From Paraescarpia echinospica (taxonomy: Eukaryota; Annelida; Polychaeta; Sabellida; Siboglinidae), in contig CM034531.1 of the NCBI GenBank assembly GCA_020002185.1, forward strand, positions 45,274,574-45,338,573: a DNA stretch of 64,000 nt, in the 5' to 3' direction. The translations under genes were made by a program, and so were the position numbers. Shown in pieces: positions 1-12,654 of this stretch (the stretch's first letter is position 1; each line of letters starts with the position of its first letter). Under the pieces are notes generated by a model that was not told where the DNA came from, ran no database searches, and was given only the letters and a program-made list of their open reading frames with translations.

Positions 1-889
1 TTTTGAGGACCTGAAATATGCTCATTAAAATGTATACGTTCATCGCAAACCAGTCATGGACAAATGTTGGGTTTCTTTCCAGTGTGGATATGGGTATGTT
101 TCTTCAACAGTTATTGTTGTGTGTAAATTGTGCCTTACAGATATCACCTTTGTCGGGGTCGACATTAAGAAATGTGACTCACTAGCTGGGGTTTTAGTTA
201 AACAAGTTAGTTAGCCTTGAGGTGTTCTTTGTTTGCGTCACCGACACGCACAGTTATGATGCAAACTGTTCATTGGATCCACAATTCTCACGTAGAAATA
301 ACACATTCCTATCTGATCATTTCTGATCACATCTTTTTATTCACTTTTTATTCCATACATATGAAAGTTGTTTTGTATATTTATACAATGTATATATACG
401 CTGTATATATATATATATATCACTTGTGAATGGCTGCATCTGTACAACTAGTCTGTACATACTGTACTGATGACTGTTTGGTATGTAATCTAGCAGCAAC
501 AAGATGGAAAACAGCAAGTGGATGATTGTACAAATTTTCAAGAAAATGTTCAAGATCAGAACCAGGCAACTGTTCTGCATGAACTCGATTTTGATTAAAT
601 TTTGGCTAAAATACAACATGTTGTGGTACTTAAAAGACCAACATTTTGTTTTTGGATCTCCAACATTTTTAGATACTTTTAATATGAGGGGTTGTGTTTT
701 GTTTGAGAAGGATATGTTCTTTTTTCTTTTGGGTGCTTTGCAGATCTGTTTTGGTAGTAGCCATTCAAGAGTTACATTACATTTATTTGGTACATCGTTA
801 TGTAGAATTTGCTCCAGAAGTTTGTAACAGGAACCTTGCAGCACACACCCACATTTGTATACCTTGGCCCCCATGCTTGATTAGAGTAC
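1..889. other. Non-coding flank, no gene recognised
   Basis: AT-rich sequence with a short TA microsatellite near 390-420. Short open frames on both strands overlap one another and show no recognisable domain, so none is called. Confidence 0.5.
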
Positions 890-1450
890 CGGTAGTATAC
901 TGTCACCGCCAAATATCAAATTCCTGTGTAAAGTTATCTTAATTACCGTTACTCCAAAGAAACGTGTCTCTTGTTAGCTCTCGATGTTGTGATGGTGGAA
1001 ACCAAGGAGATGCTCTGTGGTGTAACAATATGGCAAAGATGACAGCTGACGGTGTTCTGACGACATAATATTGAGCTGACAGAAGAACAGCATTGTAGAG
1101 GCAGAGTTCTTTGTATTTCCCTGTCACGTTATATTGGTTCATTCAACAGTTTGTTTTAAACTTTACGGGCAGCCAACTTTGGTCGGCAATCATTCAGTTG
1201 AAAAATATAGTACTTCATCATTGTATACGTTAGATTAAATACTTTCTTCAGATATTCTGTACAGGGGTCACACTTACTGGTTGTTGTGTATCGTTTGTTT
1301 CTCATCTGGTAGTGTGGCCATCCAGTGATTGTTAGAAAAAGTTAACCCTGCGGCCGTGCTGTGCTGGGTGCAGGGGTGGTCTGCTACCACTACTGTCTAC
1401 TGCCACTAATGGTCCTGTTTCTATTGTTTTGTAACCAATTCCTCACATAG
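890..1450. repeat. Dispersed repeat, copy 1
   Basis: This stretch matches 5700-6060 in the same orientation. Shared blocks include GTGGTGTAACAATATGG, ATATTGAGCTGACAGAA, GTTCTTTGTATTTCCCTGT and, further on, a CAGTGCTGGGTGC block. A more diverged third copy of the middle part is near 11865-12000. No coding capacity is conserved between copies. It is probably a short non-autonomous element; I could not define its ends. Positions 1451-1820 after it hold nothing I can identify. Confidence 0.6.
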
Positions 1451-1820
1451 GTCTAAACGTGTGCCTAATAAAATAACTAACATTTTGTTACATTATTCAT
1501 GATTACATTTGCTGTAAAAAATTGCTTAGAAACATGCAAAATACTGTTCATATAAGGCATGATATTTCTTAAGTTGGATGGTGTCTACAAACATCAACAA
1601 CTTCAGTTTACTATAAATTACTAATAAGGATCAACTACATCAATATACGCTAACCATAAATTAAATTTATGTCACTGAATTTACATGTAAAATGAGTCAC
1701 AAATGTACATGATCAACTGAAACTACAAGGAAATGATGGAAATACTGGCCTTGGCTGCTGTTTAATTACTGTCAACAAAGAATACAAACAAAACCTAGTG
1801 ACTAGTGCCACAGTTGCATT

Positions 1821-2690
1821 TTAACGACTATACATTCTACTACAGGTTGGATTAAGACCAACCATGCTAATCCGGAATATAAACCTAAAAAGCAACCAAA
1901 TGTGGGTGCCACCAGCCACAGCCCAACCCATCCTGGTGGAAGATGGTTGTGTGAAAGCTGGCGCACGGTGAACAAGGGAGTATCGCGAGATGTGCTGTGG
2001 ACGTTTGAAAGAGAAGGAATTCCTTGGAGACAGCTGAAAACAGGGCCTGTACGCCTGGGTGGGGAACTGGAGATCGCTCCGAAACGATTGGGAACGAAAG
2101 GCATCATAGTTACCACGCATCTGTTGTTGGGAAGAATGTGGTGTGTATGTGCACTCTCGTGCTGCACGACACTTGTAACTCGGGTGAAGACCCCCACACC
2201 CCGGACACATGTGGCTGTGCTGACAACCTGAACAAAAACGACCAGCGTGGAATTTGAAACAGAAACCCCGTGGAACCTGTTGACTAGGAGTGAATGTGGA
2301 TGGCTGCTTGGTTGGTTTGGACATAGCTACTACTGCTTGGTATTGAACGTGTCCCATGTAGTGGGGTTATTCTGCCTCTGCACATTTTCATAAAAAGATA
2401 CAAAATCTCCTGCCTTCTTGATGTGGTGAACTGTTTCGCAATACTTAAGGATCGCCTGTGCTTGTGTGGGGAATTTTGTCAAAAAAATTGCCGTAAAAAT
2501 ATAAAAAGCAGAGCACCACTGGTCTATGCTGATTATCTTTGTTCTTTGTTTGGGTTGGAGACATAAGGCTGAGGCTCCAGTCCCAGTGGACATGGCTAGG
2601 TTATACTGCCCCCAGTCAGATGGCTTCAGTAGCTGAGCCAGGTCAACATACTCATCTTGTAGAATGCCCGGTGTCTAATATTATTTTCCT
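1821..2690 (-). pseudogene. Gag-like ORF of a tyrosine-recombinase-type retroelement (remnant)
   Basis: Read on the minus strand, about 2690 to 2340 encodes a conserved-looking segment with EYVDLAQLL and IDQWCSAFYIFTAIF, followed after a frame slip near 2340 by a Cys/His-rich block (GFCFKFHAGRFCSGC, then HMCPGCGG and HPSYKC). This resembles the Gag-like first protein of DIRS/Ngaro-type elements, which end in a similar CFKFH-type Cys cluster. The clade is inferred from motif memory. No recombinase or reverse transcriptase is adjacent. The frameshift marks it as a dead fragment. Confidence 0.5.
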
Positions 2691-3405
2691 TTATCGCATC
2701 TGCCTATTCCATTTGTAGACTCGGTATTCTAATTTGGGCACGTATTGCAATATTCTTCCTCTGCGTTGATTTCCTAGACAATTTAGACGTCGACCTACTC
2801 AGTTCAGCCAATGTGTCATTGTCTAATACAAATCAGATACTCACAGAGGAAGGTTCTAATTACTCAATTATCGCAGAAGACTTTCCACTGTTTGTTTCAA
2901 GAACTTTAATACAGACAGTTAGCATGATACAGATCAGTACAATCAATACTGGTCCTCCGTGGGAACCAGACGTGGTGTTACATGGTTCTCCTCCAATGCC
3001 TCTCTCAATCCAATCCCAATCCAATCGCGCACTACTCTTTCCTTAAATACTCGCTACTTCCCTCTCTTCCTAGTTACTCGCGATTCCCATTGGTCAGTGC
3101 CTCTTCTGCATTTCTTAATATGGCACGCTACAGTCGGGCTCGCTACCTGGCTACCTGGTCTCTGATCCTGCATTACCTTATCTGCTAACTGACTCATCTC
3201 CCGACTATTGCCCAGCCCAGCTATCTTTGGATCTGACCTGAGCTAAACCTATGGGAACATCCTGTATCTCAGATCTAATTATAAGAACACAAGCTACTAG
3301 ACTAAAGCAGTTCTAAGCATATACTTATTAACATAACTTCCTATATAATAATTACTATATTTCATGGACAAGTAATTACTAGGAATTTATGCAAAGCTTA
3401 ATTCC
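2691..3405. other. Intervening sequence inside the Gag-like remnant, no gene
   Basis: Nothing recognisable. It separates the Gag-like block at 1821-2690 from a possible N-terminal piece at 3406-3823, so it may be a later insertion. A short tandem CAATCC run lies near 3006-3030. Confidence 0.3.
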
Positions 3406-3823
3406 TTACAATCTGACCAGATTTTGTGTTTTGTTGATTCGGGGATGAGCGCATCCAAAGAGAGGGGTTTGATTTTGCCCAATCGATGTGACAACATTTA
3501 GCGTGGGATTATAAGTGTCGGAAAGAATACCTGCAGACTGGGGCTCCTGACCCTCTGATTCAACAAGTCCCAATCTCACATCAACGACACAGGGGTGAGG
3601 CTCCTGACCCCAACCCCTGGCCACTGCTGGTAGAGGTTGAGGCTGGTGATTGCTTAGAGTCTGCTGTACGGACAGCTTGACAATGTCGGCTAGAGAGTTG
3701 GTAACACGAGCCATAATGATGCGCTCTGAGTTCGGTCGTGTCATCCGGCACACCGGTGTCAGCAATCCGCTGAAGCCGAGTGATCACCCAAGTTTGTCGC
3801 GGTGACGCCTTATGTTTGGGCAT
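3406..3823 (-). pseudogene. Possible N-terminal piece of the Gag-like retroelement ORF
   Basis: Two overlapping minus-strand frames (start near 3823 with MPKHKASPRQTW, continuing after a slip as a Pro/Gln-rich segment) lie upstream, in the coding sense, of the Gag-like block. Position and low-complexity composition suit an N-terminal Gag region, but no diagnostic motif is present. Function unassigned. Confidence 0.25.
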
Positions 3824-5699
3824 GCTGACAAAAATATAACAGAGAGCAAGGACAAGTAGCCAAATTGTTTACTACAAGCCAAGGCCATGGCCACTGATAA
3901 GCAGTGACCAAAAGGTCAATATATGAATATGGTTTATGAAGTCTGTGCAACAGTATTATGAACGCGAACATTTATAATGATAATTATAAAGGAAAATTAT
4001 CTGCAATTGTAAAAAATTAATCCCGACAAATGTTACCAATTGTAATGATAAAACAAAATAGACATATGGCAAACTATGTGCCAGTATCATAACTGCTATG
4101 CAAAAAGCACAACATAAAGGAAATATAAGATGATAAAATGTAATAGACATAAAATATCTATAGAACTAGCACAAAATGGGAAGAACCCACTGCTAAAAAA
4201 AAAATTGCACAAACCATAATGTATAGAATCAGACCGCATGGGAAACCCATGACAATAGCCAACTAAATGCTCTGAAGCCTAAAATGTATCGGACTTCCGG
4301 GATATGTAACGAGCACACATCCCACTAGAGACCAAATAGTGACAGATATATATATATATGTAGACACATATAATATGGAACAGTGTAGTAATCATAGTCA
4401 CCAATGTATGAAATAGTGACAGATATATATAGTATATATAGGCATATCATCTCGACTTCCAGTAACTGATTCTAAACGAGCAACAAAGCTATGGCCCACT
4501 ATAATTGCTGATGTCATAATAGCAACAAACCAGCAAACCGAAGTCTGTTGCTTAAAGTTAATGTCAATAATGACAATAAATGTGTAAATGATATATAAAT
4601 TTTAACATATATTTTTGCAGAGCAATGTATGCATTTCATCAAACTCACATGCTCAAAGGAAGCACACCAAGTGTTGTTGTGTCTATCCGTAAACACCAAA
4701 GCCCGCCCACCGGCTGTTGAAAGGTCGAGGCGGTGTCGCCTTCCGAGCTAGGGGTCGACGAAAGTTCAGTCGTCCGCCCAGACTTGTTTACTTCCAGAAT
4801 AATATCTTCTATAAGTGAGGTGACCAAGACAGTCAAAACAGAGGAAAACTGCAAAAGAAATCAAAGTATATTAAATGTATGCGAAACAGAAAGGTGTACC
4901 GTAATCCTAAAAAACACTACCGGTAGTAGAGTTCATTGATGAAGATGACATCTCCAAAGTGCGGAAACTTGCACAGCTGTCATCGTAAATCGAGGCTATG
5001 CCTAGGTTTCTTCAATCACTCGACTCATGTCATGACACTGTCAGTGTCAGAGACATTCTGCTGCTGGAACAAATAAATGGATCACAGCTGTTAAAAATCA
5101 AACGGATTACAAAAATATCAACAACATACACTGTATAGATAAACCTACATTCACCGCCAAAAATACTCGTGTAAAAACACACACAAAAATCAACTGTTTT
5201 GTTCACAAAATTGAAACGTCATATGACTCGCAGAACTGAAATCTTAGCCTGGTAAACATCGCCGTCTATTGGATCATTTGTGTCACACGGGATTTTGGCA
5301 TACCGATGTTAGTTCTCAATCATCCGCTGGGGGTCATCTTAGTTGTCTACAAATACGCTAGGCGTCAGCACTACAACAAATATATGAGGATAAATATATT
5401 TGGAGTAACAAAAAATATAAATACGCCATAAACCCGTCTATAGCGTCTCATAAACGGTGTTATGTGAACTAATCACGTGCACTATTGCGTATTAACTGTA
5501 TGTTTCTTCGACCACGTTTTCCTGCAGATTCTCGCAACTTATTGTGTTTTCTCAAAACAAGCATCAGCATTGTTGTATACTCATGGAAGTAGAGATCATT
5601 GCTCAATGATCATAGCTAGGTGCAGGCAGTGTAACAGTAAGTTGGCTAATCATGCCAGTGTGTGAGGCGATAAAGGTCACTTGCTTGATTCTGTAGGGA
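3824..5699. other. Non-coding stretch, no gene recognised
   Basis: AT-rich. It holds two similar short segments with GTGACAGATATATATA near 4340 and 4420. Open frames are short, overlapping and without domains. Confidence 0.4.
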
Positions 5700-6060
5700 T
5701 ACAGCCACTGTCAAATACGAAATTCCCACATCGAAGCGGTATTAATTACTCCAAAAAAACACATGTCTCTTGCTAGCTCTCAGTGCGTTGTGATGGCGAA
5801 AACCCAGCAGACACTCTGTGGTGTAACAATATGGTGTCGGTAATTGGTGCAGGTATTCTGACGACGTCATGTAATATTGAGCTGACAGAAAAACTACATT
5901 GTAGAGTGAAAGTTCTTTGTATTTCCCTGTTTAATTATATTGTCCATATGTGCTGGTTGTGTTCATAATTAACACATTTCCTAATATTTTTAGCTATGCA
6001 GTGCTGGGTGCCGGGGTGGTCCACTGCCAATACTAGGGAGTGTGTGCAAGCATACCGATC
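5700..6060. repeat. Dispersed repeat, copy 2
   Basis: Direct-orientation partner of 890-1450. It shares the blocks around 5818-5935 (GTGGTGTAACAATATGG and TTCTTTGTATTTCCCTGT) and the GCAGTGCTGGGTGC block at about 5999. The copies have diverged by point changes and small indels. Confidence 0.6.
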
Positions 6061-6599
6061 TCGATTCCCTTCCCTATCCCATTTCAGCTGGATATGTGGT
6101 CCTAATCACCTAATCTGGTCAGACGTTCCACCATGTCAACAATACTACAAGCAATCGACTGACAAGTCTAAATTTGGCTATAACTTCAAAGTGTCTGAGA
6201 AAATGTACTTGCTTGTCCTTTATTATTGTCTTTGCACTGATAACACTTATCAACTTAGTGTTCACTTAACATTATAGTATGAACCTGTTTGTTCTACACG
6301 GCTTTGTAGTGTTTGTCCATATTGTCGACACATTGTCTTTACACTTATGGCACACCTAGTCATGCATACAGATGATGAGTTAATCCTGGCATCGCAGCTG
6401 CACAGTGCTGTACAGGTGAGACCGAAGTCATAGCATGTGCACCTTAGACAACATTACTTCTTGCATCCACACTTGGTCAGCTGCTGGCAACTCTGTGCTA
6501 TGGGTGGCAGCATTAACCAAGAGATCTGCCACATGTTACCATTCTTTGTCCATCCCCAGTCAGCAGGACTTTTCGTTTCTGGTGGGCAGACTGTTGACT
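6061..6599. other. Non-coding stretch, no gene recognised
   Basis: No convincing coding region. The open frame starting near 6435 on + is antisense to the minus-strand protein remnant at 6600-7165 for much of its length and is not called. Confidence 0.4.
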
Positions 6600-7165
6600 G
6601 ACTCGAGCAGTTCGAGTGGGGGGAATGGCTTCATATGGTCTCTGCTTTCAAGCAAACATGTCGAGCCATACATCATCAACACCAGCAGCTGTACTGGACC
6701 TGTCATACATTATTACTACAAACTTCTCCAGGATTGCCAGATCGTCCTCTTCAACCTTTGGTGGGTACTGGCTGAGTTTGATGAAGGCATCAGAGGCCTC
6801 CGTGCATACATTCCAGGTTTGCCATGCAGATGTCTTCCCTTTTCCCCGGAAGGCTGATACAACATCACAACCAGTGATTGCATGGAAGAAGAGAATCCCT
6901 CTTGCCTTCTCTGGTCCAACTGAGTCACTGAGGTCATGTACAGGAATGTACGTCAGGTTTCGTCCTTGAACAAAATCCATCTACAGCTTCTGCAGACCAA
7001 ACTCCAGCAATGCTGGCAGAACACTAACTTCTAAGACTAGAACATCTGTGTCACTGGCTTTGATCATGAGAACTTTTGTGCCCTCTGATGCTGCATGTCT
7101 GGCATGTACAAAGATCCGCATGTCTGCTTCCTCATGAGTACAAGGAACCATATCCAGGCTGAATG
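6600..7165 (-). pseudogene. C-terminal part of a large multicopy protein of unknown function
   Basis: Minus-strand translation gives, in order, PCTHEEADMRIFVHA, a KVLMIKASDTDVLVLEVS block, YIPVHDL, GILFFHAITGCDVVSAF, RGKGKTSAWQTW and FVVIMYDRSST. I recognise this order (EEAD.R, DTDVLVL, FHA.TGCD, GKGK..AW) as a widespread, often multicopy animal protein family of unknown function, probably transposon-related. The upstream part is frameshifted around 7150-7200. Its N-terminal part lies at 9000-10085, the two separated by a LINE, so the gene is split and dead. Confidence 0.6.
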
Positions 7166-7559
7166 ACTTGTTTTACTGGCATCATCATCTTCTTTGGTCA
7201 CAATCACGGTGTTTGGTGTGCACATACAATACAATACAACTTTGTTGATTCCAACATTGAGAAATGGCACGTCTGCTGTCAACTCTACTGCATAAAAACA
7301 AAATCAATCTCATGCACTCATACTTAAAAAATAGTAATATAAACAAGTATTTTACAGCAGTATAAGCTGAATGCAAGCATGCACTAAGTAACCATGCAAA
7401 TCAATTACTATAACTTAGTTCAAGTATCACATTTACACACCCACACCCACATCCACACACTGTATGCATTGAAGACAGTAGCCAGAGCAGCAACATCAGC
7501 ATCTGTCTATTTTTGCATTAAAAATGTGTATTGCAGACGGTAGGAATGAATTCCTATAG

Positions 7560-9000
7560 TGTGTGGTTCTAGTGCGCGGAGCTCTGTATCTGTTACTCCT
7601 GTTTATCCGTCTGCTGTCAAATTCAGGTCTGAGTGGATGGTTATCGTCTGCCAAAATCGACTACTCTGTCCATTATCCGTCTTTCATGTGTGGATATGAA
7701 AGTGACCTGTCCCCTCCTTACAATCCCACTTGCTTTCCTGATATATTTCTCTAGCCTGTTCCTGTCCTGATTGCTGACATTGCCACTCCAGCACACTGCA
7801 CCAAAGTAAAGCACACTGTTCACCGTTGAAGTATAAAACATTTGCAGCAGTTTTTGGCATACATTAAAGGATCTCAGTTTCCATAAGAAATACAACCGAA
7901 TATGCAGTTTCTTCATAATTGCATCAGTGTTTGGCTTCCATGACAGTTTGCTGTCTAGTACTATGCCCAAATACTTGTACTAATCCACCTTTTCCACTAC
8001 TTCTCCTTTGATGACTACGTCTCTATAATTCTTACTCTTCTTTCTAAAATCAACTATTAGTTCTTTAGTCTTATCCACAATGAGCTGAAGGTAGTTGTCG
8101 CCACACCATCCCACAAACCTATCCACTTCTGATCTGTAGTCTGTCTCGTCATCATCAGTAATGAGTCCAGTCAGTCCTGTATCGTCAGCAAACTTGGACA
8201 TGGGACATGAGTCACTAGAACTTCTGTAGTCAGCCATGTAGGGAGAAGAAGAATCGTGCAAGAGGAATGGTGCAAGAACTGTCCTTAGGGGGGCCCCTGT
8301 GTTCGTGCTCACTGTGTTAGAGGTCATGTTTGGTCCAGTCCTCACATACTGCAGTCTGTTTGTCAAGTAGTCCAGTATCCATAAGACAGTGGGTAAATTA
8401 AATTTCATTCTCATTAGTTTCTCTGCCATTAAATGAGGTTATATTGTGTTAAAGGCACTACTAAAATCAAAGAACATCAAGTGAACATAAACGCCAGGTT
8501 GTTCTTAATGAGAACAAATACAGAACTGCATCCTCAACACCTCTCTTTCTTCTGTATGCAAACTGCCACGGGTCCAGAAAATCAGCAACAACTTCATTGA
8601 GTTTGATGAGGATAAGCCTTTCAAAAGCCTTCATAACCACAGAAGTGAGCGCAACTGGGCACAGGTCATTCATTGTTTGAACAGACTTTTTCTTGGGTAA
8701 AGGTATAAAGCATAAGTTTTCCACAGACGTGGAATCTTGCACTCAGCCAGAGACAGATTGAAAATAACAGTGAAAATGTAGCACAGCTGTTCCGCACACT
8801 GCTTCAGGATAATTGGTTTCATCCCATCAGACCCTCCCGCTTTACTGGCATTTACCCTTTTGAACAGCTCTAATGCCTCCTCATTGGATACCTGAATAGG
8901 GTCTCCCTGATCTCGCCCCAGAGCAGGACTGACTAATCTCTGCTTAAAACTGTCCCTCTCTTTACTAAAATCATGCTTATCAAACCTGGCATAAAAACAT
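7560..9000 (-). mobile_element. Non-LTR retrotransposon RT remnant (Rex1/Babar- or CR1-like)
   Basis: From about 8950 down to 7640 the minus strand encodes reverse-transcriptase segments in order: NASKAGGSDGMKPIIL, then a block with CPVALTSVVMKAFERLIL and DPWQFAYRRKRGVEDAV, LPTVLWILDYLTNRLQYV, STNTGAPLRTVLAP, KFADDTGLTGLI (the ADD catalytic motif), DRFVGWCGDNYLQL, and a C-terminal LSWKPNTDAI region. Several frameshifts interrupt it. It sits inside the large-protein gene in the same orientation. Clade is from motif resemblance only; borders are approximate. Confidence 0.75.
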
Positions 9001-10085
9001 TCAGGCCATTGGCGATGATGATGGCATCAGCCTCTGGTTCGATGTTTGGCATGGTGACTTGAGCCTCAAGAATAGCAGGAAGTTGGTACTTCTGGCAGTT
9101 GTGAAGCTTTCCGTTGTCACTCAGTGCAGCTGGGAAGGACTAGTTCTCAAGCCGGAAGAACTCCTGCAGATCACACTCACTGCTCTGGCATGAGATAAAG
9201 AGCTTGGAGAAGAGGTGGTTGGGAGTTGGGTTCTGTTGAAAGAAATCAATCTTATTATTCTTGATTGGATCATCAAATGTGGATACTTGTTCACTCTGTA
9301 TCCCCTTCATGAATTCCTGGAAACAGTTTCGGTCCCTTTCATAATGTGTGGCAATCAGCAGTACTGGGGTGAGCAATGTCCTTTCTGTCCAATCTAAGCA
9401 GGTCCCCAGTTTCTTCCTGGAAAGGGTTGCCCATATCCTTCATCACCTGAGTCAGCTGGTCCACTTTCTCGAGGAATGCTCTTAGAGCTCTTTGTGTCTG
9501 CTCATGGTGTCTGCCATGTTCTGTATCTTTGGCTTCCGAGGCTGTTTCATACTGAGCAACCAGGTGACTGATTTCAGGGCCAGCTACCATCCATCTATCT
9601 CAGAGCTGATGGGTCTTCAGTCACAGGTAGGCCCTCTCCCTATTGTACAGACCAGCTAAACAGCATAGATGATACTTCAGCTCTTGCGCCACAACATCTC
9701 CGCCACCATGCTTGGCCAAAAGCTTCCTGTCGTTTAAGTTCCGGGCACATTCATTCAGTCTTTCATTGAGCTGCGTGGTCATTGCCTGTCTCAGTCCAGA
9801 TTGTAGATCTTCCTTCTGACATATGAAACACTGGGATTCTGTAACTTGAAGGCTGTTTCTTCGTATCTTGCTGCATCCCTCTTCTATAGTAATCGGAACA
9901 CTAGATACTCTCTTCCTAGCTTGTTCCAGCTTAGTGTTGTTGAACAACAGAAGACAGCTTTGACGATAATTTGCATTGTTTGTTCTCAGTGTTTCTTCTA
10001 TGCAACCACCTTCACCTAGGTTTGCTGGATCCACAATAATGGGTAGTTTAATTGCTTGGGGGAATGGAACATTGGATGCAATCAT
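9000..10085 (-). pseudogene. N-terminal part of the same large multicopy protein
   Basis: Starting with MIASNVPFPQAIKLP near 10085, the minus strand encodes SCLLLFNNTKLEQARKR, a Cys pair in ESQCFICQKEDL, GGDVVAQELKYHLCCLAGLYNR, then (after a stop near 9620) AGPEISHLVAQYE, HHEQTQRALRAF, MGNPFQEETGDLLRLDRKDI and FDDPIKNNKIDFF. Together with 6600-7165 this forms the usual order of the family. Stops and frame slips show decay. The catalytic role, if any, is unknown. Confidence 0.55.
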
Positions 10086-11107
10086 GGAATACCTTCTGTA
10101 CAGTGGCAGCTCTCACATATACCCCATTGAAGAGGGCTAGAAGTAAGAACAAAATATAATGTTATGCCACTTTGCTGTGACATAATATATTTCCACACTG
10201 AGATTATGTGTGATAATACCAGAAATGTTGATAAAAGTAAATTGATCAGAACAATATATTGTTAATATGTCTACATTCAGTCGTGTACCTGCTATTTCGA
10301 AGAAGTTGATGCGCATTCCAGCATTGCTAACCATCCATTTGTCGCATTCAGAGTTGTAGAATGACTTGAGTGGGCCGAAGAATGTGCGGTGGCTGGAGCC
10401 TATGGGTAATGTGTGGAGGGAGACATATCATCACCATGCCATGGTCCCTTGCAAATGTGATCGCCTCCAGTGATTTATGGCTAACGTGTCCATCAAGCAG
10501 GAGCAGGACCTAGTATGGACAATAATGATGGCACGACATTACAATAACATATACCTTGACACAAAACATTTAATATTACATAATAAAATATAAATGGTAT
10601 GCATGAGACACGTTTTGCACGTGTCAGCATCTTTAGTGGCAGGTACAAATGTGCATAAATATGGTTGGTTAGATATAACTTACCTGGTTGGTCAGCGAAG
10701 CCTTTGTGAAGTTCACAAAATGGCGAACCATTGCAAAAACAGCAGCACGTCCATCCACCCATTGCTGCTGCAGGCACCAATGGATCCAGACGGTGCATCT
10801 CTCATCAGTGCTGGATCCATCCTTTTTCTGGGGAAGATGATCATAGATGGTGCATAGGTGCCTTCAGCATTCATTACACAAACCACCGTCACCGTTCCAC
10901 CCCTCTCTCCAGATGTTATCTTTCCTCTTTTGCCCACACCTGTCTGACGTTCTGGTTATGATGTCTCCGCAGAGTCCTACTTATACCAGAGGTTTTCGTT
11001 ATACTTTTCAATGACTCGCCCTCCCATAGACTAGCCAGTGCCTCTTCCAATGCTTGTTGGCCATAGTGACCTCTTGTGGTCCGTCTTTTGTAACCATGTT
11101 TTGCCAT
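10086..11107 (-). mobile_element. Pogo/Jerky-like (DDE_1) transposase remnant with introns
   Basis: The minus strand starts at ATG 11107 with a psq-type helix-turn-helix (RRTTRGHYGQQALEEAL, GISRTLRRH). It then jumps at about 10930 to SGERGGTVTVVCVMNAEGTY, IIFPRKRMDPAL and NGWMDVLLFLQWF. A further exon at 10509-10289 encodes VLLLLDGHVSHKSLEAI, LPPHTLPIG and FFGPLKSFYNSECDKWM. It is followed, after an intron, by LFNGVYVRAATVQ near 10136. Full-length relatives have roughly 150-200 more residues between the DNA-binding domain and SGERG, so an internal deletion has removed the first catalytic Asp region. There is a one-base slip near 10712. Confidence 0.75.
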
Positions 11108-12654
11108 CTAAAATTAGCAGCATAATGAGATCATGTTTTTTGTAATTGTTAAATCTGGTTGGTTTATGCCTAGGGATGAATGTGGTGTTGAACATTTAAA
11201 AGGTGTCACACTTTCTAAACGCATTTCATTAATAATATTCGGCTACTGTTTTAACTATCAACTTAGGCCTATCTTTACATTAATGATTGCATAAGCTTAA
11301 ATGTATCATTATTTGACCAATTTTAATTAAGTTATTTGAATATAATGTTTTGAAAGGGCACTTTATAAATAATAATAATTGTGATTATTATCAGAGTAGC
11401 CAAATCAGTAATGAATGTGTGCCTAAAAGGCCCACCCCGTGTTCCTCAAACGCACACCCAGTGTGCATTTTGAGAACGAGAGTAGTGGGCGTTTTGAGCA
11501 CAGGCGCATTTTTCGTTTACAAGGTCATTTCTGGAATGACTACAATCTTTGGGCAGTGATTTAAAGCGATAATACACCTCAAAGAATTTATTTTTGCGGT
11601 CACCCAAAAATATCCATGCTATCTGCAATCGTTTGACAATTATCACGGTTTGAAATTGTCTAAAAATAATAATAAAAAGTGTCATGTTTCCTTGCTGTCG
11701 CTTCAATCGCCCCACAGCTTTACTACTCTTGTTTATTGCGCGCACCGAGGGATCATACTGACATGGAATATATGACGTACTGACTACGTAATATTGGCGG
11801 GATTTCCAGGAAAGTGAGGGTGTGTATCTTAGGAACAGGGTGCGCTATAAGCACCTTCCTCTACTGGCGTGGCAACATCTTGTAAACCATTTCGCAGGAT
11901 TGTGCTATTTCTAACGACATTATGTAGTATAGAGCAGACAGAAGAACAAAGTTGTAGCATGAAAGATTGCTATTCTTCCCAAGTTATATTGATGACGTGT
12001 CTATGTCTGCTGGATACTTTTGCATTTAAAATGAACAAGTTTCCTGATGTTTGTTTTTCCCATCATGCAATTTTGTACTTCTCTGGAACTGAAATTTGGT
12101 TTCTAATATTTTACGAAGCTTGTTTTCGAACTTTTTATTAATATTATACTTAATGGTTTTATTTAATTTTGTAGTTTTATGTAGACCATTTTATTTTAAA
12201 TGGATTCGGGTGCTACCAAAATTTTGATTATTATTATCATCAAGCAGGCAGGATATGTTCTGGACTCCATAGATTTTCCTCATCATTCGACACTAGCAAC
12301 TAATTCAGGTTTCATGAATATATGAAAGGAAGGACATTTTGTACTTCTCATATAATAAAGACCAAACTGCATACTAGTGATCTACACATCAGATATAAGT
12401 TGTGGCAGTAGTGATCAGTAAATCACGAAGATGAGGTTTACTTTTTGTTTAAGTACACATCACACGTGTTGGTTTGCTGTGGTTACTTGGATGCTGTGAT
12501 CTGGGTGTTTAAACAAATCCTCACAACCAGTTATTTCTGGCTATTTTGGTTTTGTTATCGAATGGGTTGCTTACACAGATGGATCATAAAATAGATAGCA
12601 TACAAGGGTATATAGTCATGCCAGATTGTATGTATTATCCATGTGGGTATCTAT
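11108..12654. other. Non-coding stretch with a diverged dispersed-repeat copy
   Basis: No gene recognised. About 11865-12000 is a diverged copy of the repeat at 890 and 5700 (shared GAGCAGACAGAAGAACA-type block). The remainder is AT-rich. Confidence 0.35.

Noticed and set aside
6435..6969. Two plus-strand frames of 117-140 codons
   Set aside because: They are antisense to the conserved minus-strand GILFFHAITGCD region.
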